A stretch of DNA of 64,000 nt from Bacteroidota bacterium (GTDB lineage Bacteria; Bacteroidota; Bacteroidia; Chitinophagales; Chitinophagaceae): NCBI GenBank assembly GCA_023430465.1, contig JAEZAM010000113.1, positions 20,795 to 84,794 on the forward strand, in the 5' to 3' direction. This document shows, one piece after another, positions 24,581 to 33,003 of the stretch. Position 1 is the stretch's first letter. Every line of letters begins with the position of its first letter. The notes beneath the pieces are model-generated. The model was not told where the DNA came from. It was given only the letters and a program-made list of their open reading frames with translations, and searched no databases. The position numbers and the translations under genes were made by a program.

Positions 24581-26836
24581 TTAAAGTCCGTTATTAATGA
24601 TCTCATCACTGCGGTCCACACCAAAGCTGATGAATACACCTACAAACACAAACATACGGGATGGCGGTACGATGGCCTCCTTCCGGTAACCATTATAAGA
24701 GAACTGGTAGCCGTACGTTTGTTTGATGTTAAAAATATTACTGACCTGCAACACCCACACTGCATAAGACTTAGGGTTCTGCTTTCCTATGAATGGCAGG
24801 TAATTGACGGAAAAACTTACATTATGGTAATCAGGTATGCGGCCGCGGTCAGTAAACTTATACCCCTGGTTATCCGGAACAATGTTATAATAAGGCCGTC
24901 CGCTTGCATAATTATAGGCACCATTCAGGTTCATTTTCCAGGATTGCACAAAACGTTTTACTACAAGCGAAGCAGTGTGCCTGGCGGCAAAGTTGGGAGC
25001 TATGGCCGTCGGAAAATTCAGGAAGTCCCGCTTGGTATCCAGGTAAGAATAGGATATCCAGTAGTCAAGTGCCTTGATGGTTTTTTTATCCCGCCAGAAA
25101 AACTCAATGCCTTTTGCGTCACCGTATCCATTGTTATTTACTGCAGATTCCTGGAACCCCGTCAAAGCTGTCTTAACAAGGTTATCATATTTCTTATAAA
25201 AAATCTCAGTCCGGAATGACTGCTGGTTAACCACACGCTGAAATTGGGCGATGTAGTGCGTCGCCTTCATGAACGTAAGATCAGCAGTCGATGGAAGATA
25301 CCTCCGCTCGGGATTCTGGTAAAATATTCCGTAAGCAAGCGAAGCCTGGGTACCTTTGGCTATTTTGTATGCAATGGACATTCGCGGGGCAAGGTTAGCC
25401 TTATCGATGACAGCAGAGTGCTCTACACGCAATCCTGCTTTGGCCGCAAGTGCGTTGGTGAGATAGATGTCCGCCTCCGCAAATCCGGCCTTGATGTTTT
25501 CTTTTAACCCGGATGCATATTGAAGTCTGTTATACGCCGTATACAGTGATTTATCATTAAAGTGGTTGAACTCACCGCCGAACCTAAAAGCGCTCAGTCC
25601 GCGTAGTCTTCGCTCCAGCACAAGTTTTGCATTGAAATAATTCCCCTTTGCATCCAGGTCAAAATTCTTAAACTCGAGCCCGCTGAGCGTGACATCTTGT
25701 TTGTCCTGGTTCTGCAGCCTGGCTGATATCTCGTCATGATTGTTTGAATAGGAGATACCTGCATTCAACTTCCACCTTCTGCCTAATGATTCACGATAGG
25801 CCAGGTTGTGGTAGTGGTTTGTGTTACCAATCGAAAACCGGTCGAGGTATCCTGCCGAGTCAAGGCTGTTGGTATTGAACGACAGCTTGCTCGAACTGAA
25901 GTACCCGTAATACTTGATCATGCCGGTAGCTGAGGTCTTGAAACGAAAATTGAAATCGCCATTGTGATAGGCCGGGGCTTTTGAATAGTCCTGCTTTTGT
26001 TTGATGACCTCAAATGCAGCCGCAAGGTTCGTATAACCATACGTTGCGCCGAAGGATGATTTTTTGTTTTTGGAAAGATGCTGGTACCCGGCATTCAGAC
26101 TCAGGACAGTAATGCCAACACTGGCAGAACTTCTCTCGGGAAGATCGATCGACTCGAGTATCAGCGCCGACGAAAGCGCCTGTCCATAGAGTGCCGAGTA
26201 ACCACCTGTGCTGAAGACAGTTCCCTTGAAGATGAAAGGAGAGAAACGGCTGAACTGCGCGACGTTTGGTACGCTGCTGAAAAAGAAATTGTTGACGAGT
26301 GTGCCGTCTATAAAGGTCTTTGTTTCCGCAGCCGTCCCGCCACGAACGAACAGGCCTTCGGATTCACCTACCTGTTGAGCACCGGGAAGGGTTTTCAACG
26401 CACCGGTGATGTCCCCATTCGCGCTGGCAGTGGTTACGATGTCAATGGGATCCAGTACGGCAGCCGCGCGTTTCCTGTCGCTTGCTTCGAATGTACCCGC
26501 AGAGATAGTGACCGCTTCCAGCTCGGTTATCTCTTCCTTCATGGTGAAATTAAATTCAAGAGCGGCACCCTCGATTTTTATCTTCTGCTCCAATGGCAGA
26601 TACCCCATGCTGGTTATAACAAGCAGTTGCTCGCCTTTCTCGGTAGTGCTGAAACGATAGTTACCCAAAGAATCCGTGGTAGCGCCATCATAACTGTCCT
26701 TAATGGTTATACTTACGCCTGGAATGGGTTTATTTTTCTGGTTGGTTATTTTTCCTTTTACATCGACCTGCCCTATCACAGGGGTGAGCGAAAAACAGGT
26801 AAGTATCGTCAGGAAAAACCTGGTTAGCGGTTGCAT
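24581..26836 (-). CDS. TonB-dependent outer-membrane receptor with carboxypeptidase-regulatory-like N-terminal domain
   Basis: The 751-residue product begins with a signal peptide (ending TPVIGQ) and a CarboxypepD_reg-like domain (about 25-110, KGKITNQKNKPIPGVSI). The plug domain (about 115-240) includes SEGLFVRGGTAAETKTFIDG. The rest forms a predicted 22-stranded barrel ending PPSRMFVFVGVFISFGV. It would import a bulky substrate using TonB energy. No SusD partner is adjacent, so a typical polysaccharide utilisation locus is not supported. It leads a group with a TPR-like gene and a winged-helix regulator gene. A clear promoter lies 21-51 bases upstream of its ATG. Confidence 0.93.
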   Translation of the reverse strand: MQPLTRFFLTILTCFSLTPVIGQVDVKGKITNQKNKPIPGVSITIKDSYDGATTDSLGNYRFSTTEKGEQLLVITSMGYLPLEQKIKIEGAALEFNFTMKEEITELEAVTISAGTFEASDRKRAAAVLDPIDIVTTASANGDITGALKTLPGAQQVGESEGLFVRGGTAAETKTFIDGTLVNNFFFSSVPNVAQFSRFSPFIFKGTVFSTGGYSALYGQALSSALILESIDLPERSSASVGITVLSLNAGYQHLSKNKKSSFGATYGYTNLAAAFEVIKQKQDYSKAPAYHNGDFNFRFKTSATGMIKYYGYFSSSKLSFNTNSLDSAGYLDRFSIGNTNHYHNLAYRESLGRRWKLNAGISYSNNHDEISARLQNQDKQDVTLSGLEFKNFDLDAKGNYFNAKLVLERRLRGLSAFRFGGEFNHFNDKSLYTAYNRLQYASGLKENIKAGFAEADIYLTNALAAKAGLRVEHSAVIDKANLAPRMSIAYKIAKGTQASLAYGIFYQNPERRYLPSTADLTFMKATHYIAQFQRVVNQQSFRTEIFYKKYDNLVKTALTGFQESAVNNNGYGDAKGIEFFWRDKKTIKALDYWISYSYLDTKRDFLNFPTAIAPNFAARHTASLVVKRFVQSWKMNLNGAYNYASGRPYYNIVPDNQGYKFTDRGRIPDYHNVSFSVNYLPFIGKQNPKSYAVWVLQVSNIFNIKQTYGYQFSYNGYRKEAIVPPSRMFVFVGVFISFGVDRSDEIINNGL

Positions 26837-26856
26837 AAATTAGGTTAATGGTGACA

Positions 26857-26887
26857 CAAACGTAAAGTAGTTTATAATATAAACCAA
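26857..26887 (-). promoter_or_regulatory. Promoter of the TonB receptor gene
   Basis: The minus strand has TTG, exactly 20 bases, then TACGTTTG, a full match to the Bacteroidota housekeeping promoter (-33 TTG, -7 TAnnTTTG). The leader would be about 15 bases. Confidence 0.75.
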
Positions 26888-26898
26888 ATATTTTTTCC

Positions 26899-26933
26899 CA
26901 ACAAAAGCCCGTGCTTCTTTAGAAACACGGGCT
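26899..26933 (-). terminator. Rho-independent terminator
   Basis: AGCCCGTG and CACGGGCT form a perfect eight-base stem around a 12-base loop, then TTTTG. It ends transcription of the T9SS cargo gene at 26955-28334 and partly abuts the promoter of the next gene. Confidence 0.85.
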
Positions 26934-26954
26934 AACCCTCGAATTATTTGTTCT

Positions 26955-28334
26955 TTATTGCTTGATGATCTTTTGTTGCGCTTTCTCTCCTTCTGCTGAT
27001 ACGGAAAGGATGTAATACCCGGTCTGGAGTTTGCTTACATTGATCGTTTCGGTCTGGCTTGCAGATGGATTGTCGATCGACATCACCACCTGGCCTGCAT
27101 TGTTGATTACCTGGTAACGGATCTTTTTCGATTGCCAGTTAGCCGGTACAGTCACCCGCACTTCGGATGTTACCGGGTTTGGATACGTGATGATGGAAAG
27201 GAGTTGTTCATTTCTCTTGCCAATGCGAATCACCCTTACTTCCGAAAGTTGCGTTTTGGTATCGATATCCACAGAGCGAAGACGGTAGTAAATAACACCG
27301 GGCTGCGCCGTGTTGATGTTGTTGTCTGCAAATGTGTATGTCATTTTTGCGTCGGTATTGCCGTAGGCGAAAACAACGCCTGCATCTGAATAATTTTTAC
27401 CGTCCGTGCTTTTTTCAACAATAAAATGGCTGACATTCTTTTCCATGGCAGTTATCCACTTGAGGTCTACTTTGCTGTTGTTGAGCATCGCAGAGAATGA
27501 CGTCAATTCCACCGGAAGGGTGATCTCATCCGGATAATTAAATCCTTTTACATAGAGGCTGAACTGGCGGGTAGCAGAGCCACCGCCGATGGTATTGGCG
27601 CCGTAGTTGAATGTGAAGGATGATACGTTTGTTTTGGAAACGGTGAACATGTTACCAAGTGCTGCGGTATCGATGTCATTTCTTTCGATACCAAGTATAT
27701 TGGTTGCTTTGAACTTTTTAAGGAGAAGCTGAACCACGTTGATGTCAAGGGTGGCGCTGGCAAAGCTGGCGAGACCACCGTCCATATCTATCTCACAAAA
27801 TTCTTTCAGTGTCAGGTTCCCGTCGATATCCAGCGCCGTAGCCTGGAGGTTATCGATAGTGGCACTGTTTGCGGTACCTGCTTCATAAAAATCAATACGG
27901 AAAGTAGCATAGGCCTGGCGAATCCCGCCGGGTGTCTTTATTTCAGGTTGCAGGGCACGAACATAGCCAAGACCCGAAGTATTGTCGTCAATTTTAGTGA
28001 TGGTGGCACCATTCACAAGGTCGACTACGGTGAGCCTTGCATCCAAACCGGAATACACGTTGCTGAAAAGATAAACACTGTTCTTCTTCAAGTTCTGGCC
28101 GGAAATAAGCTGGGGGTTGGTAAAAGAAAGTCCACCGGGAAGCGGAGCTACATAGCCATTGCCATTACCGCCATTGCCATAGCCATTACCATTGTTACCG
28201 TTGCCATTGCCGGAACCGCTGTTATTGCTGCCGGAGCCGCTGTTCTGCGCCTGGGCGCCAAAGCAGAGTGTAGTTGCTACGGCAAGGAGCCATGCTCTTG
28301 AAAAAAGGTTGAAGGAGGGTGTAGTCGTTCTCAT
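26955..28334 (-). CDS. T9SS-exported protein with Gly/Asn-rich linker (paralog 1)
   Basis: The 459-residue product has a signal peptide (ending FGAQAQ), then a low-complexity stretch of about 30 Gly, Asn and Ser residues. A beta-rich domain follows (about 70-270) containing the calcium-loop-like DIDGNLTLKEF. Next are a fibronectin-like module starting LPVELTSFSA and a T9SS type A sorting domain (YPNPVTSEVRV). The second half is highly similar to that of the gene at 28778-30112, so the two arose by tandem duplication. Function is unknown; calcium binding and surface exposure are inferences. Confidence 0.83.
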   Translation of the reverse strand: MRTTTPSFNLFSRAWLLAVATTLCFGAQAQNSGSGSNNSGSGNGNGNNGNGYGNGGNGNGYVAPLPGGLSFTNPQLISGQNLKKNSVYLFSNVYSGLDARLTVVDLVNGATITKIDDNTSGLGYVRALQPEIKTPGGIRQAYATFRIDFYEAGTANSATIDNLQATALDIDGNLTLKEFCEIDMDGGLASFASATLDINVVQLLLKKFKATNILGIERNDIDTAALGNMFTVSKTNVSSFTFNYGANTIGGGSATRQFSLYVKGFNYPDEITLPVELTSFSAMLNNSKVDLKWITAMEKNVSHFIVEKSTDGKNYSDAGVVFAYGNTDAKMTYTFADNNINTAQPGVIYYRLRSVDIDTKTQLSEVRVIRIGKRNEQLLSIITYPNPVTSEVRVTVPANWQSKKIRYQVINNAGQVVMSIDNPSASQTETINVSKLQTGYYILSVSAEGEKAQQKIIKQ

Positions 28335-28450
28335 CGTGTTAGTTTGGGTGCGGAAGCGGAAACACTGAGGAGCAAGTTGGACCGGATGGCCGGTCTGTGA
28401 TTTTACGCGGAGTAATACGTTGCTTTCTTAGGGTTTCTGCGACTCGGAGA

Positions 28451-28481
28451 CAAACATAATATGTGGTTTTTACTGATGCAA
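28451..28481 (-). promoter_or_regulatory. Promoter of T9SS cargo paralog 1
   Basis: The minus strand has TTG, exactly 20 bases, then TATGTTTG. The same element with the same spacing precedes paralog 2 (30272-30302). The predicted leader is about 110 bases. Confidence 0.75.
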
Positions 28482-28654
28482 GTTTTTCGCGGATTTTTTC
28501 GTAGAAATTACCGTATTTTCTGTAGTATATTTACGATTTGCATTGAAAATCACTCTATTACTGGTGTGTTTCACGCAAAGACACAACGCGCGTGCTATCC
28601 GATTGGCGTGAGAAAAGGCCGCAAGGTATCCTTCTATTCTGGGGAATCGCCTAA

Positions 28655-28715
28655 TGCTCCACTCTCCGCACTTCGAACTTCGCACTCCGCACTCCGCACT
28701 TCCCTCTCCGCTCTC
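28655..28715. repeat. ACTCCGC heptamer repeats
   Basis: Imperfect iterations of CTCCGCA / ACTCCGC lie in the 443-base gap between the two T9SS cargo genes. The gap also holds the promoter at 28451, a dispersed TTTCACGCAAAGACAC motif near 28568 and the terminator at 28724. No further gene is visible there. Confidence 0.65.
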
Positions 28716-28723
28716 CTTCACAC

Positions 28724-28755
28724 AAAAACCCCCTCATCCGTGGACGAAGGGGTTT
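28724..28755 (-). terminator. Rho-independent terminator
   Basis: On the minus strand AAACCCCTT pairs with GAGGGGGTTT (with slight imperfection) and is followed by a T run. It lies 22 bases after the stop codon of paralog 2. Confidence 0.8.
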
Positions 28756-28777
28756 GCTCTCTCTATTGTTGGTTCGG

Positions 28778-30112
28778 TTATTTGCGAAGGAACTTCTGCT
28801 GGCTCTGCTCGCCACCCGCTGATGCGCGGATGATATAAAAGCCCGTTTGCAGGCGTGACAGATCCATTGTCTCCGTCTGATTGGCCGCATTTCGCTCTGT
28901 CTGTGAAACCAGTTGGCCGGAAGCTGTAAGGACTTCATACCTGATCTTCTTCCCCTGCCAGTTTGCGGGAACCGTCACGCGGAGTTCATTTTGCGCAGGG
29001 TTGGGAAATACATTCAGCGATAATGCCTGGTCATATTTTCCGCCGGTACGGATGATGCGGACATCCGACAATTGTGTTTTGGCATCAAAGTCAACTGATT
29101 TCAACCGATAGTATATAACTGCAGGTCTGCTGGTGTTTATGTTATTATCGGGGAAGGCATATTTCTGCTGTTCATTGGTGTTGCCATACGCAAACACGAG
29201 GCCGGCATCGGTATAGGTTTTACCATCTTCACTCTTTTGTACAAGGAAGTGGCTGACATTTTTTTCCGATTGGGTAGTCCAGCTCAGGTCAACGCGGTTG
29301 CCATTGAGTTGTGCGTGGAAATCGGTCAGTTCTACCGGAAGGCTGATGATAGACGGAGGTGTAAGGCTGAATTGTTTGAACCAGAATGAGTTCATGCGCA
29401 CCCCGACTTCGCCCGAGCTGCCGCCGTTGTTGTTGGTGCGGCCACCGAGTCTGAAGCCGATCTTACTTTTCTTCTCATACATATAAGTGGCCATCACTGC
29501 TGTTGCAGATGTATCGATATTGGCGTAGTTGGTGCGGGGCCCATTGATGCGGTAATTATTGCCATCGTTGTCAGGGTTAACAAGGTCAACGATTGTACCG
29601 AGCAACGTGGTAACGAGGCCAGTAACGGGAGAAAGCTGCACCGACTTGGGGCGAAACATTTCTGCCCATTCGTTGAGGTTTCCGCCATCGCCATCGATAT
29701 CGAGACCGGTGATGAAGAATCTGTCGATTTTTTCTGAATTGTTCCGACCCGCTTCCCGGAATTCAATTTCAAATTCCATCCACCATTCCCTGTTGCGGCC
29801 GACATTGGGGATACCAAGGCAGGGCTGGAAGGCTTTGTCCCATCCAATGCCCGTAGAATCGATTGTGCGCAGGACTACATCGCTGGCGGAGCGGCCTCTG
29901 ATCTCAACGATTGCATCAAGTGCTTTTGGCGTAGTACATACATTGGCAAACTTGTACTTTGCCCCGTTCGCACCATTTGTACCACTGATGAGTACAGGGT
30001 TACGAAAAACAAGCTCAGGGATCATTTGTGCCTGGCTGTTAAGGGTCAGGCTAATAAAAAGGAGGAGAAACAGGGATGGCTTTAACCACCGTTGGGTAAA
30101 CGTCGTTTTCAT
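28778..30112 (-). CDS. T9SS-exported protein with calcium-loop-like motif (paralog 2)
   Basis: The 444-residue product has a signal peptide (ending LNSQAQ) and a beta-rich domain (about 30-270) that holds GLDIDGDGGNLNEW, an EF-hand-loop-like DxDGDG motif. A fibronectin-like module (LPVELTDFHAQ) and a T9SS type A domain (FPNPAQNELRV) follow. It lacks the Gly/Asn-rich linker of paralog 1 but matches it closely over the last 190 residues. Each gene has its own terminator and a promoter of identical architecture. Function is unknown. Confidence 0.83.
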   Translation of the reverse strand: MKTTFTQRWLKPSLFLLLFISLTLNSQAQMIPELVFRNPVLISGTNGANGAKYKFANVCTTPKALDAIVEIRGRSASDVVLRTIDSTGIGWDKAFQPCLGIPNVGRNREWWMEFEIEFREAGRNNSEKIDRFFITGLDIDGDGGNLNEWAEMFRPKSVQLSPVTGLVTTLLGTIVDLVNPDNDGNNYRINGPRTNYANIDTSATAVMATYMYEKKSKIGFRLGGRTNNNGGSSGEVGVRMNSFWFKQFSLTPPSIISLPVELTDFHAQLNGNRVDLSWTTQSEKNVSHFLVQKSEDGKTYTDAGLVFAYGNTNEQQKYAFPDNNINTSRPAVIYYRLKSVDFDAKTQLSDVRIIRTGGKYDQALSLNVFPNPAQNELRVTVPANWQGKKIRYEVLTASGQLVSQTERNAANQTETMDLSRLQTGFYIIRASAGGEQSQQKFLRK

Positions 30113-30271
30113 TGCTCAGGGTTTGAGTGTACAGATGATTGTTGGGAGGCAATCAAGGTTTCTGGATCTCTACCCTGAAATAATCTAAACCGTTGGAATA
30201 GCACAGCCCGGAGCGGGATGGCCTGGAAGGCGGATTACGTTTGTTTCAGCGGGTACGTTAAATGAACAGGA

Positions 30272-30302
30272 CAAACATAATATCCGGTTTCGGAAAATAC
30301 AA
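30272..30302 (-). promoter_or_regulatory. Promoter of T9SS cargo paralog 2
   Basis: The minus strand has TTG, exactly 20 bases, then TATGTTTG. The predicted leader is about 150 bases. Confidence 0.72.
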
Positions 30303-30351
30303 ATGTTTTCGAGTAATTTTTCTTTCGGGATGCGTGTTTTTACTATTTGAG

Positions 30352-30492
30352 GGTGAGGTGAGGTTAAGGTGAGGTGAGGTTAAGGTTACTATTCTCCGCA
30401 CCCTGCCTGCGGCAGGCAGGTCCACACTCCTCACTCCACACTCCGCACTCCGCACTTCTCTATCCGCACTCCGCACTTCTCTATCCGCACTT
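30352..30492. repeat. Compound short repeats in the gap upstream of the T9SS cargo gene
   Basis: Two tandem copies of the 16-base unit GGTGAGGTGAGGTTAA (30352-30383) are followed by the palindrome CCTGCCTGCGGCAGGCAGG (30402-30420) and runs of ACTCCGC and CTATCCGCACTTCT. No gene is visible in this 386-base gap. Confidence 0.7.
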
Positions 30493-30498
30493 CTCTCA

Positions 30499-30960
30499 CT
30501 ACTTCATCCTCACATACTTTTCCGTGTTCACGCGGTCGATGCCCACGGCCTCGAGTTTTTCAACGCCATGCTGAACCAGGGTGTCGCCGGTGATTGTAAT
30601 TGTGAAGGCAAAATCATGACCTTCCCATTCGCGGGCAGAACAGTATTCCAGTTTCTCTGTGTAGGTGCTATCCTTCAATGAATAGGAGCCTCCGCCAGCA
30701 CTGAAAGCGCCGGTACTGTCTTTGTCTTTCCCCGCATCATGCTGAAGGAAGGCGAAGTGTGTTTTATTGATGATCTTGATAAACGAATTTTTTCCGGTAT
30801 AATCTGTCACCGTCTCACGGCCATTCTCTTTGAGTGTAGCCGTTACCAGTTTCCAGGTTCCGATTAATTTCTCTGCATTTTTATCGGGCTCGGTCTTGAC
30901 ATCCACCTTACAGGAAAACACAGCGAGGCAGAAAAAAGCAATGGTGATAATTGATCTCAT
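30499..30960 (-). CDS. Lipocalin-like lipoprotein
   Basis: The 153-residue product starts MRSIITIAFFCLAVFSC, a lipoprotein signal with the modified cysteine at position 17. The mature part begins with a lipocalin-like entry EKLIGTWKLVTATLKENG and continues with regularly spaced beta-strands to the end. An upstream TTG would add 20 unrelated residues and is rejected because it would bury the signal peptide. Lipocalin-like proteins bind small hydrophobic molecules, but no ligand can be named. Confidence 0.7.
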   Translation of the reverse strand: MRSIITIAFFCLAVFSCKVDVKTEPDKNAEKLIGTWKLVTATLKENGRETVTDYTGKNSFIKIINKTHFAFLQHDAGKDKDSTGAFSAGGGSYSLKDSTYTEKLEYCSAREWEGHDFAFTITITGDTLVQHGVEKLEAVGIDRVNTEKYVRMK

Positions 30961-31046
30961 GATGGTAGCCAGTTTTTGAAATGGTTCCAATGAAGATAAA
31001 ACTAAGCAGACAGCCTTCAAACTAATTTATGACGTGCAGACTTAAT

Positions 31047-31643
31047 TCAGGGACATACTTCTTTGAACTGCTGCCTGCTCCATCCGTCATAGCAATCGAT
31101 TCGGATGGCGGTACCCATGCTGGCTTTCGCCCATGTGATGACAATATATGCGGGATCCTTGCGGGGGAGCTTTAATTCATAATAATTGTAGCCCACGGTC
31201 GGGTGTGACGTACAGGCTTTGATCAGCCTGGCCTGGTAGCGTTTGCCGCTGAACAGGCTGTCGATGTGCAGGGGCACTGTTATGTTGTCGGCGGGAGTGC
31301 CTATGATGCTCAGTTTCGAATATCCCATCCTGGAGCCTGTCAGGATAATGTTCCATTTGATTGGCTGACCATTTTTCTGCAGGCTCAGTTTGCGAAAGCT
31401 CAGATCGGCGGTTCCAAGCCGGAAAAAATTAATGCTTGTGTCTGCGCTCATCTCTACATGCTGTGTTTCCCATTTCACCGGGTATTTCTTTGGTTTACCC
31501 GTGGCCCAGTCGCCTACATTTTCATAGCCTGTGCTGTCATAAAGAAATGCTTTGATGAAATCATACAGGTCGGTTTTTGCCGGCTGCGCGTTGAGCGAGA
31601 TGCCGGTTAAACAGGCGAGGAGTATGATAAGGAACTTCTGCAT
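31047..31643 (-). CDS. Exported protein of unknown function
   Basis: The 198-residue product has a signal peptide starting MQKFLIILLACLTG and ending LNAQP. The remainder is predicted to be mainly beta, with notable segments GYENVGDWATGKPKKYPV and VGYNYYELKLPRKDPAY, and ends with a cysteine-containing tail. The longer frame starting at 31730 is rejected because its first 29 residues precede the signal peptide. It is divergent from the small cytoplasmic gene at 31819. I do not recognise a family. Confidence 0.65.
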   Translation of the reverse strand: MQKFLIILLACLTGISLNAQPAKTDLYDFIKAFLYDSTGYENVGDWATGKPKKYPVKWETQHVEMSADTSINFFRLGTADLSFRKLSLQKNGQPIKWNIILTGSRMGYSKLSIIGTPADNITVPLHIDSLFSGKRYQARLIKACTSHPTVGYNYYELKLPRKDPAYIVITWAKASMGTAIRIDCYDGWSRQQFKEVCP

Positions 31644-31818
31644 CAGTAGAAAGTTACGAAGTCCCTGCGAGAAATGGTTCAGCTTAAGGTTGAGGAATGC
31701 CGGCGGGTTTTCATCGGCGACCCGGCCCAACAGTTGGCATCACCAGGTTCAGGCACTCCGCGGCATAATTTGGGGATTGATGCCGGGCCTCATCGGAGCC
31801 ATATTTACATCAAAAACT

Positions 31819-32145
31819 ATGGCAGTATTAATTTATTCTACCGTGGCGGGGCAAACAACTCAAGGCTATGATGGTGTGCTCGCAGCGGTAAAGCCGTATC
31901 TCCAAAATGCGCCCGGATTTATTATGCACTTTGCCCATCCCGCAGAAGGATGCTGGAAAATATACGAAGTATGGGAGTCTAAATCGGAAGCCGATAAATG
32001 GTTCGCGAAGCATGTTGTCCCAAATATTCCGAAGGGTCTGCATCCAAAACGAAGCTATGCAAAACTGCATAGCATGGTCCCTGGCAATTTTCCGGGTATC
32101 ATGTCGCTGGTCGCTGCACACGATCCACGACCAGGCAGTAAGTAG
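31819..32145 (+). CDS. Small dimeric alpha-beta-barrel-like (ABM-type) protein
   Basis: The 108-residue product starts MAVLIYSTVAGQT and has the strand-helix-helix-strand order of the dimeric alpha-beta barrel superfamily that includes antibiotic biosynthesis monooxygenases. The helix contains GYDGVLAAVKPYLQNAPG and the second strand CWKIYEVWESKSEADKWF. Family members are often small oxygenases or ligand-binding proteins, with an activity that cannot be read from sequence. The frame is open for another 89 codons upstream, but that part is antisense to the neighbouring gene and lacks family similarity, so the ATG at 31819 is chosen. Confidence 0.68.
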   Translation: MAVLIYSTVAGQTTQGYDGVLAAVKPYLQNAPGFIMHFAHPAEGCWKIYEVWESKSEADKWFAKHVVPNIPKGLHPKRSYAKLHSMVPGNFPGIMSLVAAHDPRPGSK

Positions 32146-32606
32146 TGGCTGCTTATTTTTCAGTAAAAGCATCGGGAATTTGGCTGAGCATCTGGTCATC
32201 ATGATACTGCATGGTCGGGTGCAGGAACTCCCGGGATTTGACCGGCAACGATAGGGGAAGAGGGCGGCTGTCAGCAGGCTATGCGATTTTGAGGAGTGTG
32301 CTGCTGACAGGTGAATGCGGCTGAAAAAATGAGGGTTTTTGGTTAGTTGGTGAGGTTTTGGTCCCATCGGGGCCGTACAAACCCCGCAAAATCGAAAGTT
32401 GTCAACCTTTAAAAGGTTGACAACCTTTTACTGCGAGGACCCTTAGAGAGAGTCAATTTCCTCCCGTCAATCGCCGAAAATCCTCCTGATAAACAAATCT
32501 CCCCCCACAAAAAAATCGTCTTTACCCAGGGATCGTGGCGCGAAGAAAGCAACATAGAACCTCGTTTTGTCGACTCAACCGCCCGGCTCGTCGTCGAAGC
32601 GAGGTA
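32146..32606. other. Intergenic stretch with a perfect inverted repeat
   Basis: No gene is recognised in these 461 bases. The main structure is the perfect inverted repeat at 32398-32424. A weaker inverted pair around ACCTCG (about 32553) and CGAGGT (about 32600) lies just after the small membrane protein gene. Confidence 0.5.
32398..32430. terminator. Perfect 13-base inverted repeat, probable terminator
   Basis: GTTGTCAACCTTT and AAAGGTTGACAAC are exact complements separated by one A. On the plus strand the stem is followed by CTTTTA. It lies between the ABM-type gene and the convergent membrane-protein gene. Confidence 0.6.
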
Positions 32607-32909
32607 CTAACGGAACAGGATAAACGCGCGGAAAATTTGTGCACTCCCCAACGCAACGATACACCAGAATAATTCAGGAAGCACAACAGTGTTCTTTAAC
32701 CCTATGATGTGTAAACCATAATTCAGCACCGAACCCGCCAGAACCATCATTATACCAAGACCTAAGGTGTATTTGAACTGCCTTCTGCTTGCCCTGTCCT
32801 TCTGAACATTTAAAATGACCTTTTGTGCATAATGCGCAGACACGCCCTTTTGCCTCAGCACAAGAATGACTTCCTGCCCTGTAGAATGCTTCTTCAGGTC
32901 TTCGACCAT
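32607..32909 (-). CDS. Small membrane protein of unknown function
   Basis: The 100-residue product has a soluble N-terminal half, MVEDLKKHSTGQEVILVLRQ, followed by a basic stretch. Two transmembrane helices follow (about residues 48-66 and 76-96). No signal peptide or known motif is visible. It is transcribed alone on the minus strand, downstream of the lipoprotein gene at 33004 with a 94-base gap. Confidence 0.6.
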   Translation of the reverse strand: MVEDLKKHSTGQEVILVLRQKGVSAHYAQKVILNVQKDRASRRQFKYTLGLGIMMVLAGSVLNYGLHIIGLKNTVVLPELFWCIVALGSAQIFRAFILFR

Positions 32910-33003
32910 TTCATGAAGTTGATGTAAGTCTTCTTACGGTTGCATTGATGCCAAAGTATTAGTATATCCCGAGAACACCAACGTGAAAGAGCACATTCTT
33001 GTG

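Noticed and set aside
24581..26836. Polysaccharide utilisation locus (SusC/SusD type)
   Set aside because: No SusD-like or glycoside hydrolase gene is adjacent to this receptor gene or to the one at 49471.
31552..31818. 89-codon upstream extension of the ABM-type gene
   Set aside because: It is antisense to the neighbouring exported-protein gene and has no similarity to the family.
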